Assembly: GCA_000721375.1 (NCBI GenBank)
Contig: JOGW01000029.1
Coordinates: 3,837-67,836, forward strand
Direction of reading: 5' to 3'
DNA length: 64,000 nucleotides
Origin: Streptomyces sp. NRRL B-3428
Lineage (GTDB): Bacteria > Actinomycetota > Actinomycetes > Streptomycetales > Streptomycetaceae
Shown: one piece after another, positions 8,829-16,056 of the stretch
Numbering within the stretch: position 1 is the stretch's first letter
How the letters are laid out: every line of letters starts with the position of its first letter
Program-made: the position numbers and the translations under genes
Notes under the pieces: model-generated
Told to the model about the DNA's origin: nothing
What the model saw: the letters and a program-made list of their open reading frames with translations, nothing else
Databases searched by the model: none

Positions 8829-9788
8829 ATGACCACCATCGATCTCCGTCCGCCCACCGCCGCCGAAGGCGCCGGCCCCGGCATCACCCTTGCCGTGGAC
8901 ATCGGCGGGACGAAGATCGCCGGTGCGCTCGTACGGGAGGACGGCGCTCTACTCGTCACCGCTCGGCGGCCCACCCCGCGCACCGCCGACGGTGACGGCG
9001 TGATGGGTGCGCTCGAAGAGGTGCTCGGCGAGCTGGCGCAGGCGGCCGAGTGGGCCGCTGTGCGGCGGTGCGGAATCGGGAGCGCCGGGCCGATCGACGC
9101 CTCGCGCGGGACCGTGAGCCCCGTCAACATCGGTGCGTGGCGCGGCTATCCGGTGGTCGAGCGCACCCGGGCCGCACTGACGCGCCTCGGCGCGCCCGTG
9201 CCCACCGTGCTCGTCGGTGACGGGGTGGCGATGACCGCCGCCGAGCACTGGCTGGGCGCGGCCCGCGGGCATCGCAACGCCCTGTGCATGGTGGTCTCCA
9301 CGGGCGTCGGCGGCGGGCTCGTGCTCGACGGCCGGCTGCACCCCGGGCCGACCGGGAACGCCGGGCACATCGGCCACATCAGCGTGGAACTGGACGGCGA
9401 GGACTGCCCCTGCGGCAGCCGCGGCTGTGTGGAGATCATCGCGTCCGGTACGTCCATCGCCCGCCACACGGGCCGCACCGACGCGGCCGCCGTCGCCGAG
9501 GCCGCCCGCGCCGGTGACCCGGCCGCGCTCGCCGCCTTCGACCGTGCGGGCAAGGCGCTCGCGGCCGCGATCGCCGCCACCGCCACGCTCGTCGAGATCG
9601 ACATCTGCGTGATCGGCGGAGGGGTGGCCGCGGCGGGCGATCTGCTCTTCGGCCCGCTGCGACAGCACCTCAAGACGTATGCGGCCCTGGACTTCGTACG
9701 GCATCTGGAGATCGCGCCGGCGGCGCTCGGGACGGACGCGGGCGTCGTGGGCGCGGCCGCGGCGGCGCTGCAGCTCGCGCCCGCGTGA
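8829..9788 (+). CDS. ROK-family sugar kinase
   Basis: Sugar kinase of the ROK family, 319 aa. The ATP-phosphate motif VDIGGTKIAGAL is at about residues 25-36, and the sugar-binding region has SAGPIDASRGTVSPVN. The ROK zinc motif is complete (HIGHIS then CPCGSRGCVE). There is no N-terminal helix-turn-helix, so it is a kinase rather than a NagC/Mlc-type repressor. AGGAG lies 8 bp before the ATG. It follows the LacI gene by 74 bp on the same strand, so the logical substrate is mannose or a related hexose released by the mannosidase, trapped as the 6-phosphate (inference). Confidence 0.9.
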   Translation: MTTIDLRPPTAAEGAGPGITLAVDIGGTKIAGALVREDGALLVTARRPTPRTADGDGVMGALEEVLGELAQAAEWAAVRRCGIGSAGPIDASRGTVSPVNIGAWRGYPVVERTRAALTRLGAPVPTVLVGDGVAMTAAEHWLGAARGHRNALCMVVSTGVGGGLVLDGRLHPGPTGNAGHIGHISVELDGEDCPCGSRGCVEIIASGTSIARHTGRTDAAAVAEAARAGDPAALAAFDRAGKALAAAIAATATLVEIDICVIGGGVAAAGDLLFGPLRQHLKTYAALDFVRHLEIAPAALGTDAGVVGAAAAALQLAPA

Positions 9789-9821
9789 GCTGCGGCGTGC
9801 AGGCCGTCGTCGGCAACCGGC

Positions 9822-11363
9822 TCAGTTGATCTGGCGGTCGCGCCCCTCCCAGTACGGCTCCCGCAGCTTGAACTTCTGGATCTTGCCCGTGGCCGTACGC
9901 GGGATCGACTCCCTGAACTCCACACGCGTGGGCGCCTTGTAGCCCGCGATCCGCTCCTTGCAGTGCGCGATGATCTCCGCCGCCGAGGCCCGGACGCCGT
10001 CCTCCAGGACGACAAGGGCGAGGATCGTCTCACCCCACTTCTCGTGCGGTACGCCGATCACCGCGACCTCGGCGACCGCCGGGTGGCTGAAGACGGTGTC
10101 CTCGACCTCGATCGACGAGACGTTCTCACCGCCGGTGATGATGACGTCCTTCTTGCGGTCGGAGATGGTCAGATGGCCGTCCTGCGGATCGAGCGTGCCG
10201 CCGTCACCCGTGTGGAACCAGCCGCCCTCCAGAGCCGCCTCGGTCTCCTCGGGTTTGTCCCAGTAGCCGTCGAGGACCACGTTCGACTGGGCCAACACCT
10301 CGCCGGACGCGGCCACTTCGAGGCGTACGCCCAAGGCGGGCAGCCCGGCCCGGGACAGCTTGCGGGCGCGTTCTTCCGCGGGCAGCGCGTCGTCCTGAGG
10401 CCGCGTGCGGTTGAACGTGAGCAGCGGGGAGGTCTCCGTGAGGCCGTAGATCTGGGTGAACTCCCAGCCCAGCTCCTCCTCGACGCGCTGGATCGTACGG
10501 CTCGGCGGCGGTGCTCCCGCGCACACGATCCGCACCTTGTCACGGCCCGGGATCTCGCCCTGCCAGTCGGCCGCGGCACCGAGCACCGCGTTCCAGACCG
10601 CGGGCGCCCCGCACATCAGCGTCACCCCGTGCTCCTCGACGCGCCGCAGGATCTCCGTGCCGTCGACCTTGCGCAGGACGACCTGCTTGGCGCCGAGCCC
10701 GGCCATCACGAACGGCATGCCCCAGCCGTTGCAGTGGAACATCGGCAGCGTGTGCAGATAGACGTCCCGCTCCCAGGCCCGGGTGTGCAGCCCGAAGGTG
10801 AGGCCGTTGACCCAGATGTTGCGGTGCGTGAGCTGGACTCCCTTGGGGCGCGCGGTCGTTCCCGAGGTGTAGTTGATGGTGGCGGTGGCGTCCTCGTCGG
10901 GACGCGACCAGGGCCGCGGTTCGACGCCGAAGCGCATCAGCTCGCTCTCGGTCTGCTCACCGAGCACGAAGCGGTGGCGGGCCTTCACCGAGGCGAGCGC
11001 CTCGTCCAGCTCCGGGTCGATCAGGACCGCCGACGCCCCGCTCTGCTGGACGATGTACTCGATCTCCTCGGGCTTCAGGCGGAAGTTGACCGGCACACAG
11101 ACCCGTCCGCTCATCGGCACCGCGAACAACAACTCCAGCATCCGCGAGGAGTTGTGGCTGACGACCGCGATCCGCTCGCCCTCACCGGTGCCGAGCGCGT
11201 CGAAGCCCGCCTGCCAGGCCCGCACACGCTCCCCGAGACGCCCATATGTCGCATCAGGTACGACGGGGGCGGGCTGGTCCGGTTCGTCGATGACTCCGGG
11301 GCTGCTCGCGAACCCCGCTTCCGCCCGGTGGAGGAAGTCCGCGACGGTCATCGGCATCCGCAT
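9822..11363 (-). CDS. Acyl-CoA synthetase (AMP-forming)
   Basis: Adenylate-forming ligase of 513 aa that activates a carboxylic or fatty acid to acyl-AMP and then acyl-CoA. The phosphate loop YTSGTTARPKGVQLTH, the A5 region YGLTETSPL, the A7/A8 hinge GWFHTGDGG...DRKKDVIITGGENVSS, and the A10 lysine motif RTATGKIQKF are all intact. The start at 11363 (MRMPMTVADF) is chosen because GGGGAGAG sits 4 bp upstream; the frame stays open further up without support. It is divergent from a GAF-LuxR regulator and convergent with the ROK gene. Chain-length preference cannot be read. No signal or membrane segment is visible. Confidence 0.93.
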   Translation of the reverse strand: MRMPMTVADFLHRAEAGFASSPGVIDEPDQPAPVVPDATYGRLGERVRAWQAGFDALGTGEGERIAVVSHNSSRMLELLFAVPMSGRVCVPVNFRLKPEEIEYIVQQSGASAVLIDPELDEALASVKARHRFVLGEQTESELMRFGVEPRPWSRPDEDATATINYTSGTTARPKGVQLTHRNIWVNGLTFGLHTRAWERDVYLHTLPMFHCNGWGMPFVMAGLGAKQVVLRKVDGTEILRRVEEHGVTLMCGAPAVWNAVLGAAADWQGEIPGRDKVRIVCAGAPPPSRTIQRVEEELGWEFTQIYGLTETSPLLTFNRTRPQDDALPAEERARKLSRAGLPALGVRLEVAASGEVLAQSNVVLDGYWDKPEETEAALEGGWFHTGDGGTLDPQDGHLTISDRKKDVIITGGENVSSIEVEDTVFSHPAVAEVAVIGVPHEKWGETILALVVLEDGVRASAAEIIAHCKERIAGYKAPTRVEFRESIPRTATGKIQKFKLREPYWEGRDRQIN

Positions 11364-11550
11364 GAGTCTCTCCCCTGTGATTCGTCGTGTCCGGACCCTG
11401 GCCAGGTCCCGTACGGCGACTTCCACGGGACCGGCCGCGACCGAAGCCCGTTCCTACGTAGCATCCTGTGCTCAGAGGTCCCGGTATCACCAGCCCCCGG
11501 CGCGGTGGGGCCGGGACTTCCGCGGGGAGAGCACGAGAGGTGGCCAGCGG

Positions 11551-12429
11551 GTGACGGGGTACGAGGGACGGGGAGCCGAAGCACACGAGATGCGGTCGGC
11601 TCTGACGCGGCTGCGCCGTGACACCGGGCTGCCGGTGGCGCTCGGCGGTCTGGTCACCGACCGGCAGTCGGCACCGGCCGCGCCGCTGGGACAGCGGGGC
11701 AGGCTGCGTATCGAAGAGGTGAGCGGCACGATCTCCAACGCGCTGCTCGGCGTCGCCGTCGGCACCGGATCGGGCCTGGGCGGCAAGGCGCTCGCCCTGT
11801 CCCGGCCGTGCGCGGTGGTCGACTACCAGTCCGCGCGGCATATCTCGCACGAGTACGACGCGCTCGTCGCCGTCGAGGGACTGCGCTCGGTCCTCGCGGT
11901 GCCGGTGATCGTGCGCCGCAAGGTGCGCGGGGTCCTGTACGGGGCGCTGCGCTCGGCCCAGCCGCTGGGCGAGCGGGTCCTGACGGCGGCGGTCGCGGCG
12001 GCCCGTGATGTGGAACAGGCCCTGGTCGTACGGGACGAGGTCTGTCAGCTCCTGGTGGCCGCGCGGGAACCTGCTGTCGGAGCCGACTCCTGGGAGCGGG
12101 TGCGCGAGGCGCACAGCGCGCTGCGGGCGCTCGCACCGAAGATCGAGGACCCGCTCCTTCGCGCGGAACTCGCACAGGTCCACGGACAGTTGGCGGCCGC
12201 CTGCGACCCTGCCGTACGCCGCCCCACTCCGTCGCTACGGCTCGCTCCGCGTGAGGTCGATGTGCTCGCCTGCGTCGCACTCGGCGCCACGAACGCCGCG
12301 ACGGCCGAACGCCTCGGACTCGGCGCGGAGACGGTCAAGGGCTATCTGCGCTCGGCGATGCGCAAACTCGGGGCGCACTCCCGTTGGGAGGCCGTGGTGG
12401 CGGCGCGCAGGGCGGGACTGCTGCCGTGA
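11551..12429 (+). CDS. GAF domain LuxR-type transcriptional regulator
   Basis: Regulator of about 292 aa from a GTG at 11551, with GAGAGG upstream; an in-frame ATG at 11590 is an alternative start. A GAF-like sensor domain covers roughly residues 35-150 (VSGTISNALLGVAVGTGSGLGG, VLAVPVIVRRKVRGVLYG). A linker leads to a C-terminal LuxR helix-turn-helix (LAPREVDVLACVALGATNAATAERLGLGAETVKGYL, then SAMRKLGAHSRWEAVVAAR). Divergent orientation with the acyl-CoA synthetase, 187 bp apart, suggests it controls that gene (inference). The ligand is unknown. Confidence 0.88.
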   Translation: MTGYEGRGAEAHEMRSALTRLRRDTGLPVALGGLVTDRQSAPAAPLGQRGRLRIEEVSGTISNALLGVAVGTGSGLGGKALALSRPCAVVDYQSARHISHEYDALVAVEGLRSVLAVPVIVRRKVRGVLYGALRSAQPLGERVLTAAVAAARDVEQALVVRDEVCQLLVAAREPAVGADSWERVREAHSALRALAPKIEDPLLRAELAQVHGQLAAACDPAVRRPTPSLRLAPREVDVLACVALGATNAATAERLGLGAETVKGYLRSAMRKLGAHSRWEAVVAARRAGLLP

Positions 12430-12493
12430 GGACCTGACAGGCGTGAGGACTTGACAGCCGTAAGGCCTTGACATGCGTAAGGCCCTGACATTC
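12426..12493. repeat. Four tandem 17-bp repeats, each with a TTGACA/CTGACA hexamer
   Basis: Units at 12426-12442, 12443-12459, 12460-12476 and 12477-12493 follow the pattern GTRAGGMCYTGACAKNC. Units 2 and 3 carry TTGACA (12451-12456, 12468-12473); units 1 and 4 carry CTGACA (12434-12439, 12485-12490). The first unit begins inside the stop region of the LuxR gene. A TAGCAT at 12510-12515 lies 19 bp after the last CTGACA and could be the -10 of the LysE gene. Confidence 0.9.
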
Positions 12494-12534
12494 GTCCGCC
12501 GCGTTCGCTTAGCATCGCGACCGGGGGTGAGGAC

Positions 12535-13185
12535 ATGGTGTCCATGGACCGACTGCTCGCGTTCGCCGCGATGTCTCTGCTGGTGATCGTGATACCCGGG
12601 CCGAGCGTGCTGTTCGTGATCGGACGGGCGCTCGCGCACGGCCGGCGTACCGCGCTCGCCACGGTGCTCGGCAATGTCGTGGGCTCGTATCTCCTTGTCG
12701 TCGCGGTCGCGTTGGGTGTCGGCACGCTGGTGGAGCGCTCGGTCATCGTGTTCATGACGGTGAAGCTCGCGGGCGCCGCGTATCTGATGTACCTGGGTGT
12801 GCAGGCGTACCGGCACCGCAAGGACATGAAGGCCTCCGCGATCCGTGCCGCGGCCGGCGGCGAGGAGCGGCGCGGGGATCTGCGGACCGTGGCCGACGGG
12901 GTGATCGTGGGTGTCACCAACCCTAAGGGCATCGTCTTCTTCGCCGCCGTACTCCCCCAGTTCGTGGACCACTCGGCGGGCGGCCTGCCCGCGCAGATGC
13001 TGCTCCTCGGTCTCGTCCCGATCTGCATCGGCCTGGTCACCGACACCCTGTGGGGCCTGACCGCCTCCGCCGCCCGCACCTGGTTCGCCCGCTCCGACCG
13101 CCGTCTGTCGATGATCGGCGGCGCGGGCGGTTTCGCCATGATCGGCCTGGGCGTGACGGTGGCGGCCACGGGCCGGGCGGACTGA
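12535..13185 (+). CDS. LysE/RhtB-family exporter
   Basis: Inner-membrane amino acid or metabolite exporter, 216 aa, the usual size for LysE/RhtB proteins. The family signature IPGPSVLFVIGRALAHGRR is near the N-terminus, followed by GNVVGSYLLVVAVALGVG and the second conserved block VGVTNPKGIVFFAAVLPQFVD. Six hydrophobic segments are visible. GGGGGTGAGG precedes the ATG at 12535; an in-frame ATG at 12544 is also possible. The substrate is not predictable. Its promoter probably lies in or just after the 17-bp repeats. Confidence 0.92.
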   Translation: MVSMDRLLAFAAMSLLVIVIPGPSVLFVIGRALAHGRRTALATVLGNVVGSYLLVVAVALGVGTLVERSVIVFMTVKLAGAAYLMYLGVQAYRHRKDMKASAIRAAAGGEERRGDLRTVADGVIVGVTNPKGIVFFAAVLPQFVDHSAGGLPAQMLLLGLVPICIGLVTDTLWGLTASAARTWFARSDRRLSMIGGAGGFAMIGLGVTVAATGRAD

Positions 13186-13190
13186 ACCGT

Positions 13191-13237
13191 CAGGCACAGA
13201 GGCGGACCTGAGACTCCAGGCACAGGGCGGACCCGAG
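13191..13237. repeat. Short imperfect direct repeat between convergent genes
   Basis: CAGGCACAGAGGCGGACCTGAG (13191-13212) is followed by CAGGCACAGGGCGGACCCGAG (13217-13237), one base shorter with one substitution. It sits between the end of the LysE gene and the end of the glycosylase-like gene. No function is evident, and no clear hairpin terminator is seen here. Confidence 0.6.
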
Positions 13238-13263
13238 CCGCCTCGCTGCGCGGGCCGAGCCGC

Positions 13264-14391
13264 CTACTTGACCCCGACGACCGGCCCGTACGCGATCTCG
13301 TACGGCAGCCCGAGCCCCATCGGACCTTCGAGCAGCCCCGCCGCCTCCGTCTCGAGGCCGGCCTTCTCCGCCTTGGTCAGTTCACGGAACGCCTCGAAGG
13401 TGACCGTCACCGCCGTCTTGCCCTCGACCTGTTTCCACGCACCGGCGAGAAACCCGTCGAGCAGGAAGACGTTGTAGGCGACATTGCCCGCCCACGTACG
13501 CCCCTTGAACTCCTGCGGCCCGAACCGGCTGCGGTCGGCGTGTGAGAGCAGCAGATTGTCGAATTCGGGCAGCAGGCGCGCCGGGGCCGGGGTGTCGGCG
13601 TCCGGGCGCGGTGCGTCGGGGAGGTCGAAGAGCTCCACGCCGTTCTCGTCGCGGAAGGTCACGAGTCCCGGCCGCAGCCGCTCGAAGACCTCACGCATCC
13701 GCGTCACTCCGCACCAGGTCTGGAAGTCCTTCACCGACGCGGGCCCGAACGCGGCGAGATAGCGGACGACGGTGTCGTCGTACGTGGCCTCGGGCGCATC
13801 CTCGCGGCCCAGCCAGTGCGTCAGCGTCGTCAGCGCGACCTGGCCGCTCTGCCGCCACAGTCCACGCGGTGTGACCTGCACCAGCGGCAGCAGACAGCGG
13901 GCGGCGATACCGAGGGACTGCGGGTCGGCGTCCGGCCAGGTCTCCAGGAGCTCCTCGCGGATCTGCTTGAGCGTGAGCGGCTGCTCCTCCACCAGCTTCC
14001 GCGCCCGTACGGCGAGTTGATCGAGGTCGACGCCGGCCAGGCCCTTGCGGAACATGTTCAGTTCGCGGGTGCGCGCGGGCTGCACGAGGTGCCGCAGCGC
14101 GAGGGCGTCGTCCGCGGTGTGGGTGTGGATCGTGGAGCGCATCGTGACGATCCGTACGAGCTCGCGGGAGTCCATCAGCGCCGAGAACTCCTCGGGCGCG
14201 AAGCCTTCGAGGCGGGCGGCGAGCGCATAGTAGGGCGGCTTGACGTTCTGCGCCTGCAGACCGAGCAGATGGGTGACCGCGTCGGCGGGCTTCATCACAT
14301 GCCGCCGGAGCAGCAACTGCCGCTCCAGGGAAGCGCGGTTGAGGGCGCGGGTGGAGAGCACCGGGGCTTGGGGCTTCTTGGCTGCCGTCAT
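13264..14391 (-). CDS. AlkZ-like (HTH_42 family) DNA glycosylase
   Basis: Winged-helix protein of the HTH_42 (YcaQ/AlkZ) superfamily, 375 aa. The start at 14391 (MTAAKKPQAP) gives the normal N-terminus; upstream in-frame codons look non-coding. The segment DAVTHLLGLQAQNVKPPYYALAARL carries the Q-x-Q catalytic motif of AlkZ-type enzymes, where YcaQ-type enzymes have Q-x-D. Other family blocks are TMRSTIHTHTADDALALRHLVQPAR and PARLLPEFDNLLLSHADRSRF. AlkZ of Streptomyces sahachiroi unhooks azinomycin crosslinks, and relatives repair bulky alkylated purines (known of the family). No biosynthetic cluster is seen here, so a housekeeping alkylation-repair role is the better guess. Confidence 0.82.
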   Translation of the reverse strand: MTAAKKPQAPVLSTRALNRASLERQLLLRRHVMKPADAVTHLLGLQAQNVKPPYYALAARLEGFAPEEFSALMDSRELVRIVTMRSTIHTHTADDALALRHLVQPARTRELNMFRKGLAGVDLDQLAVRARKLVEEQPLTLKQIREELLETWPDADPQSLGIAARCLLPLVQVTPRGLWRQSGQVALTTLTHWLGREDAPEATYDDTVVRYLAAFGPASVKDFQTWCGVTRMREVFERLRPGLVTFRDENGVELFDLPDAPRPDADTPAPARLLPEFDNLLLSHADRSRFGPQEFKGRTWAGNVAYNVFLLDGFLAGAWKQVEGKTAVTVTFEAFRELTKAEKAGLETEAAGLLEGPMGLGLPYEIAYGPVVGVK

Positions 14392-14557
14392 GTTCAGCAC
14401 GTTAGCGGGGGTTGCGGACAGCTGTGGTCCTCGATGGCGAGGCGCGGAAAATCGGTGGACGGGGTCGTGCGGCACCGTGTTGGCTTGGTGCTGCAGTCCG
14501 CCCTGTTCCTTCCTGTTCAGGGCTGTTCACCCCCTTTGTTGTGAAAGAGGTGTCTTG

Positions 14558-14602
14558 ATGACGACCCGCACGGTGCCGAGCGCGCCTCGCCACTTCGGCT
14601 GA
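14558..14602 (+). CDS. Possible 14-residue leader peptide
   Basis: ATG at 14558, preceded by AAAGAGG with 7 bp spacing, opens a tiny frame MTTRTVPSAPRHFG ending at TGA 14600-14602. It is 66 bp upstream of the first RNHCP gene, and a small GC-rich stem (AGGCC-GCTC-GGCCT, 14613-14626) lies between. The ribosome site is good but the frame is too short for coding statistics. A regulatory upstream ORF is one reading; chance is another. Confidence 0.35.
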   Translation: MTTRTVPSAPRHFG

Positions 14603-14668
14603 CCCACACGCGAGGCCGCTCGGCCTGCTCTTGCTGTCATTGCACACTTCCCAGCAAGGAGCACCCGG

Positions 14669-15055
14669 GTGTCCAGCGATCACCTCGCACACCAGCACCA
14701 CACCACCGCCGCCGCCCTCGGCGTCGGTACCTTCACCTGCGTACGGTGCGGCCTGACCGTGACGGCCAAGTCCGCCGACGGCACGCACCGCAACCACTGT
14801 CCGTCCTGTCTGCACTCCCGCCATGTCCTCGACCAGGTCGAGGGCGGTCCTTCGGAGTGCGGCTCGCGGATGAGCCCCATCGCCATCGCGGTCCTGCGCA
14901 CCGGCGACTGGACTCTCATCCACCGCTGCGTCCGCTGCGGTGAGCTGACCTCGCACCCCGTCTGCGGGGACGACAACCAGCTCATCCTGATGCGGATGGC
15001 CGTGCGGCCGCTGGCCGATCCCCCGTTCCCGCTCGAAGCGTTCGGCACGCTCTGA
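14669..15055 (+). CDS. RNHCP domain protein, copy 1
   Basis: Small zinc-binding protein of 128 aa, GTG start with AAGGAG 7 bp upstream. It carries FTCVRCGLTV (CxxC), the family signature HRNHCPSCLHS, and a further CVRCGELT (CxxC), giving enough cysteines for one or two zinc sites. It is followed 30 bp later by a homologue with the same layout, so the pair arose by tandem duplication and is probably co-transcribed. The molecular function of RNHCP proteins is not established; nucleic-acid binding or a zinc-linked role are guesses. Confidence 0.88.
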   Translation: MSSDHLAHQHHTTAAALGVGTFTCVRCGLTVTAKSADGTHRNHCPSCLHSRHVLDQVEGGPSECGSRMSPIAIAVLRTGDWTLIHRCVRCGELTSHPVCGDDNQLILMRMAVRPLADPPFPLEAFGTL

Positions 15056-15085
15056 ACGCCCACGGCGAGAACGGAGGAGACAGCC

Positions 15086-15508
15086 ATGCCACGCCGCACC
15101 CGTCGTGAACAGCACAGACGGACCCAGCGCCACAAGGACGTCCTGCACAGCGCGGGAGGTCACCGGGCCCATGACTTCCGGTGCGTGGGCTGCCGGCTCG
15201 ACGTCTCCCTCGTCGCGCCCGGCACCGCACACCGCAACCATTGCCCGAACTGCCTGACCAGCCTCCATGTCGACCACCGCATCCCCGGCGACCGCGCCGC
15301 GCAGTGCCGGGGGCGGATGGAGGCGCTGAGCCTGACCGTACGGCCGGACGGCGAATGGATGCTCATCCATCAATGTCTGACGTGCGCCCGGCTCAGTTCG
15401 AACCGCATCGCCGGCGACGACAACGCGCTCGCCCTGGTACGCCTGGCTCTCAGGCCCCTGAGGGAAAGCCGCACCGTCGCCAACAGCGCGCTGCTTTCGG
15501 TGCCCTGA
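15086..15508 (+). CDS. RNHCP domain protein, copy 2
   Basis: Paralogue of the preceding gene, 140 aa, with ATG preceded by GGAGGA. A very basic N-terminus (MPRRTRREQHRRTQRHK), absent from copy 1, suggests nucleic acid contact. The zinc motifs are FRCVGCRLDV, HRNHCPNCLTS and HQCLTCARLS, matching copy 1 in order and spacing. A strong hairpin terminator follows at 15541-15577. The conserved GDDN near the C-terminus (IAGDDNALALVRLALRPL) is shared by both copies (VCGDDNQLILMRMAVRPL). Confidence 0.9.
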   Translation: MPRRTRREQHRRTQRHKDVLHSAGGHRAHDFRCVGCRLDVSLVAPGTAHRNHCPNCLTSLHVDHRIPGDRAAQCRGRMEALSLTVRPDGEWMLIHQCLTCARLSSNRIAGDDNALALVRLALRPLRESRTVANSALLSVP

Positions 15509-15540
15509 CACCGGATCAGCAGCTGATCGGCCGGTCGCCC

Positions 15541-15577
15541 GGCCCGGGGGCGGATGCAGGACATCCGTCCCCGGGCC
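15541..15577. terminator. Hairpin terminator after the RNHCP pair
   Basis: GGCCCGGGGGCGGATG (15541-15556) pairs with CATCCGTCCCCGGGCC (15562-15577), a 16-bp stem with one G-T wobble and a CAGGA loop. Confidence 0.85.
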
Positions 15578-15608
15578 GTTGTCGGTGCCGGCCCCTACGA
15601 TCGTCCGC

Positions 15609-16019
15609 ATGAGAGCTTCGGGAACCTTCACCGTGAAGTCCTTCGTGCCCGCCGAGGTCGCCGTGCCCCAGGAGGTGAGCACGGCCGTGCCGGTGGGTGT
15701 CGCCACCATCGAGAAGCATTTCGAGGGCGAGATCACCGGCCGTTCCACGACCCTGTTCACCGCCGCGTACGACCAGGCCAAGGGCATCGGCACGTATGTG
15801 GCGATGGAGTCCTTCGAGGGCACGGTGGCCGGCCGCTCCGGCGCCTTCAACTTCGCGCACGCGGCCACGACGACGGGCGACATCTCCCGCCTGGGTGAGT
15901 ACTTCGTGATCGTGCCCGCCAGCAGCAGCGGGGAGCTGACGGGCATCACCGGGACCGGGGGCATCGCCGCCGACGAGGACGGCACACACCGGATCTGGTT
16001 CGAGTACGAGCTGGGCTAG
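15609..16019 (+). CDS. DUF3224 domain protein
   Basis: Small predicted beta-barrel protein of 136 aa, recognised by MRASGTFTVKSF, VGVATIEKHFEGEITG, YVAMESFEGTVAGRSG and a C-terminal GTHRIWFEYEL. The family is common in actinobacteria and has no assigned function. The start at 15609 fits the family N-terminus. No ribosome site is present; TACGAT at 15596-15601 lies 7 bp before the ATG, which suggests a leaderless transcript. No signal peptide is visible. Confidence 0.88.
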   Translation: MRASGTFTVKSFVPAEVAVPQEVSTAVPVGVATIEKHFEGEITGRSTTLFTAAYDQAKGIGTYVAMESFEGTVAGRSGAFNFAHAATTTGDISRLGEYFVIVPASSSGELTGITGTGGIAADEDGTHRIWFEYELG

Positions 16020-16028
16020 GCCGGGGCG

Positions 16029-16054
16029 GGCCGGGGCGCCGCGACGCCCCGGCC
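16029..16054. terminator. Hairpin between convergent genes
   Basis: GGCCGGGGCG (16029-16038) and CGCCCCGGCC (16045-16054) form a perfect 10-bp stem with a 6-base loop, between the DUF3224 stop and the stop of the leftward oxidase gene. It could serve both. Confidence 0.75.
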
Positions 16055-16056
16055 GG

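Noticed and set aside
8829-9788. ROK protein as a NagC/Mlc-type repressor.
   Set aside because: There is no N-terminal helix-turn-helix; kinase motifs are intact and a LacI-type regulator is already present.
15086-15508. RNHCP pair considered as zinc-free ribosomal protein paralogues under Zur control.
   Set aside because: The proteins keep their cysteines and do not resemble ribosomal proteins, and I see no Zur-type palindrome upstream.
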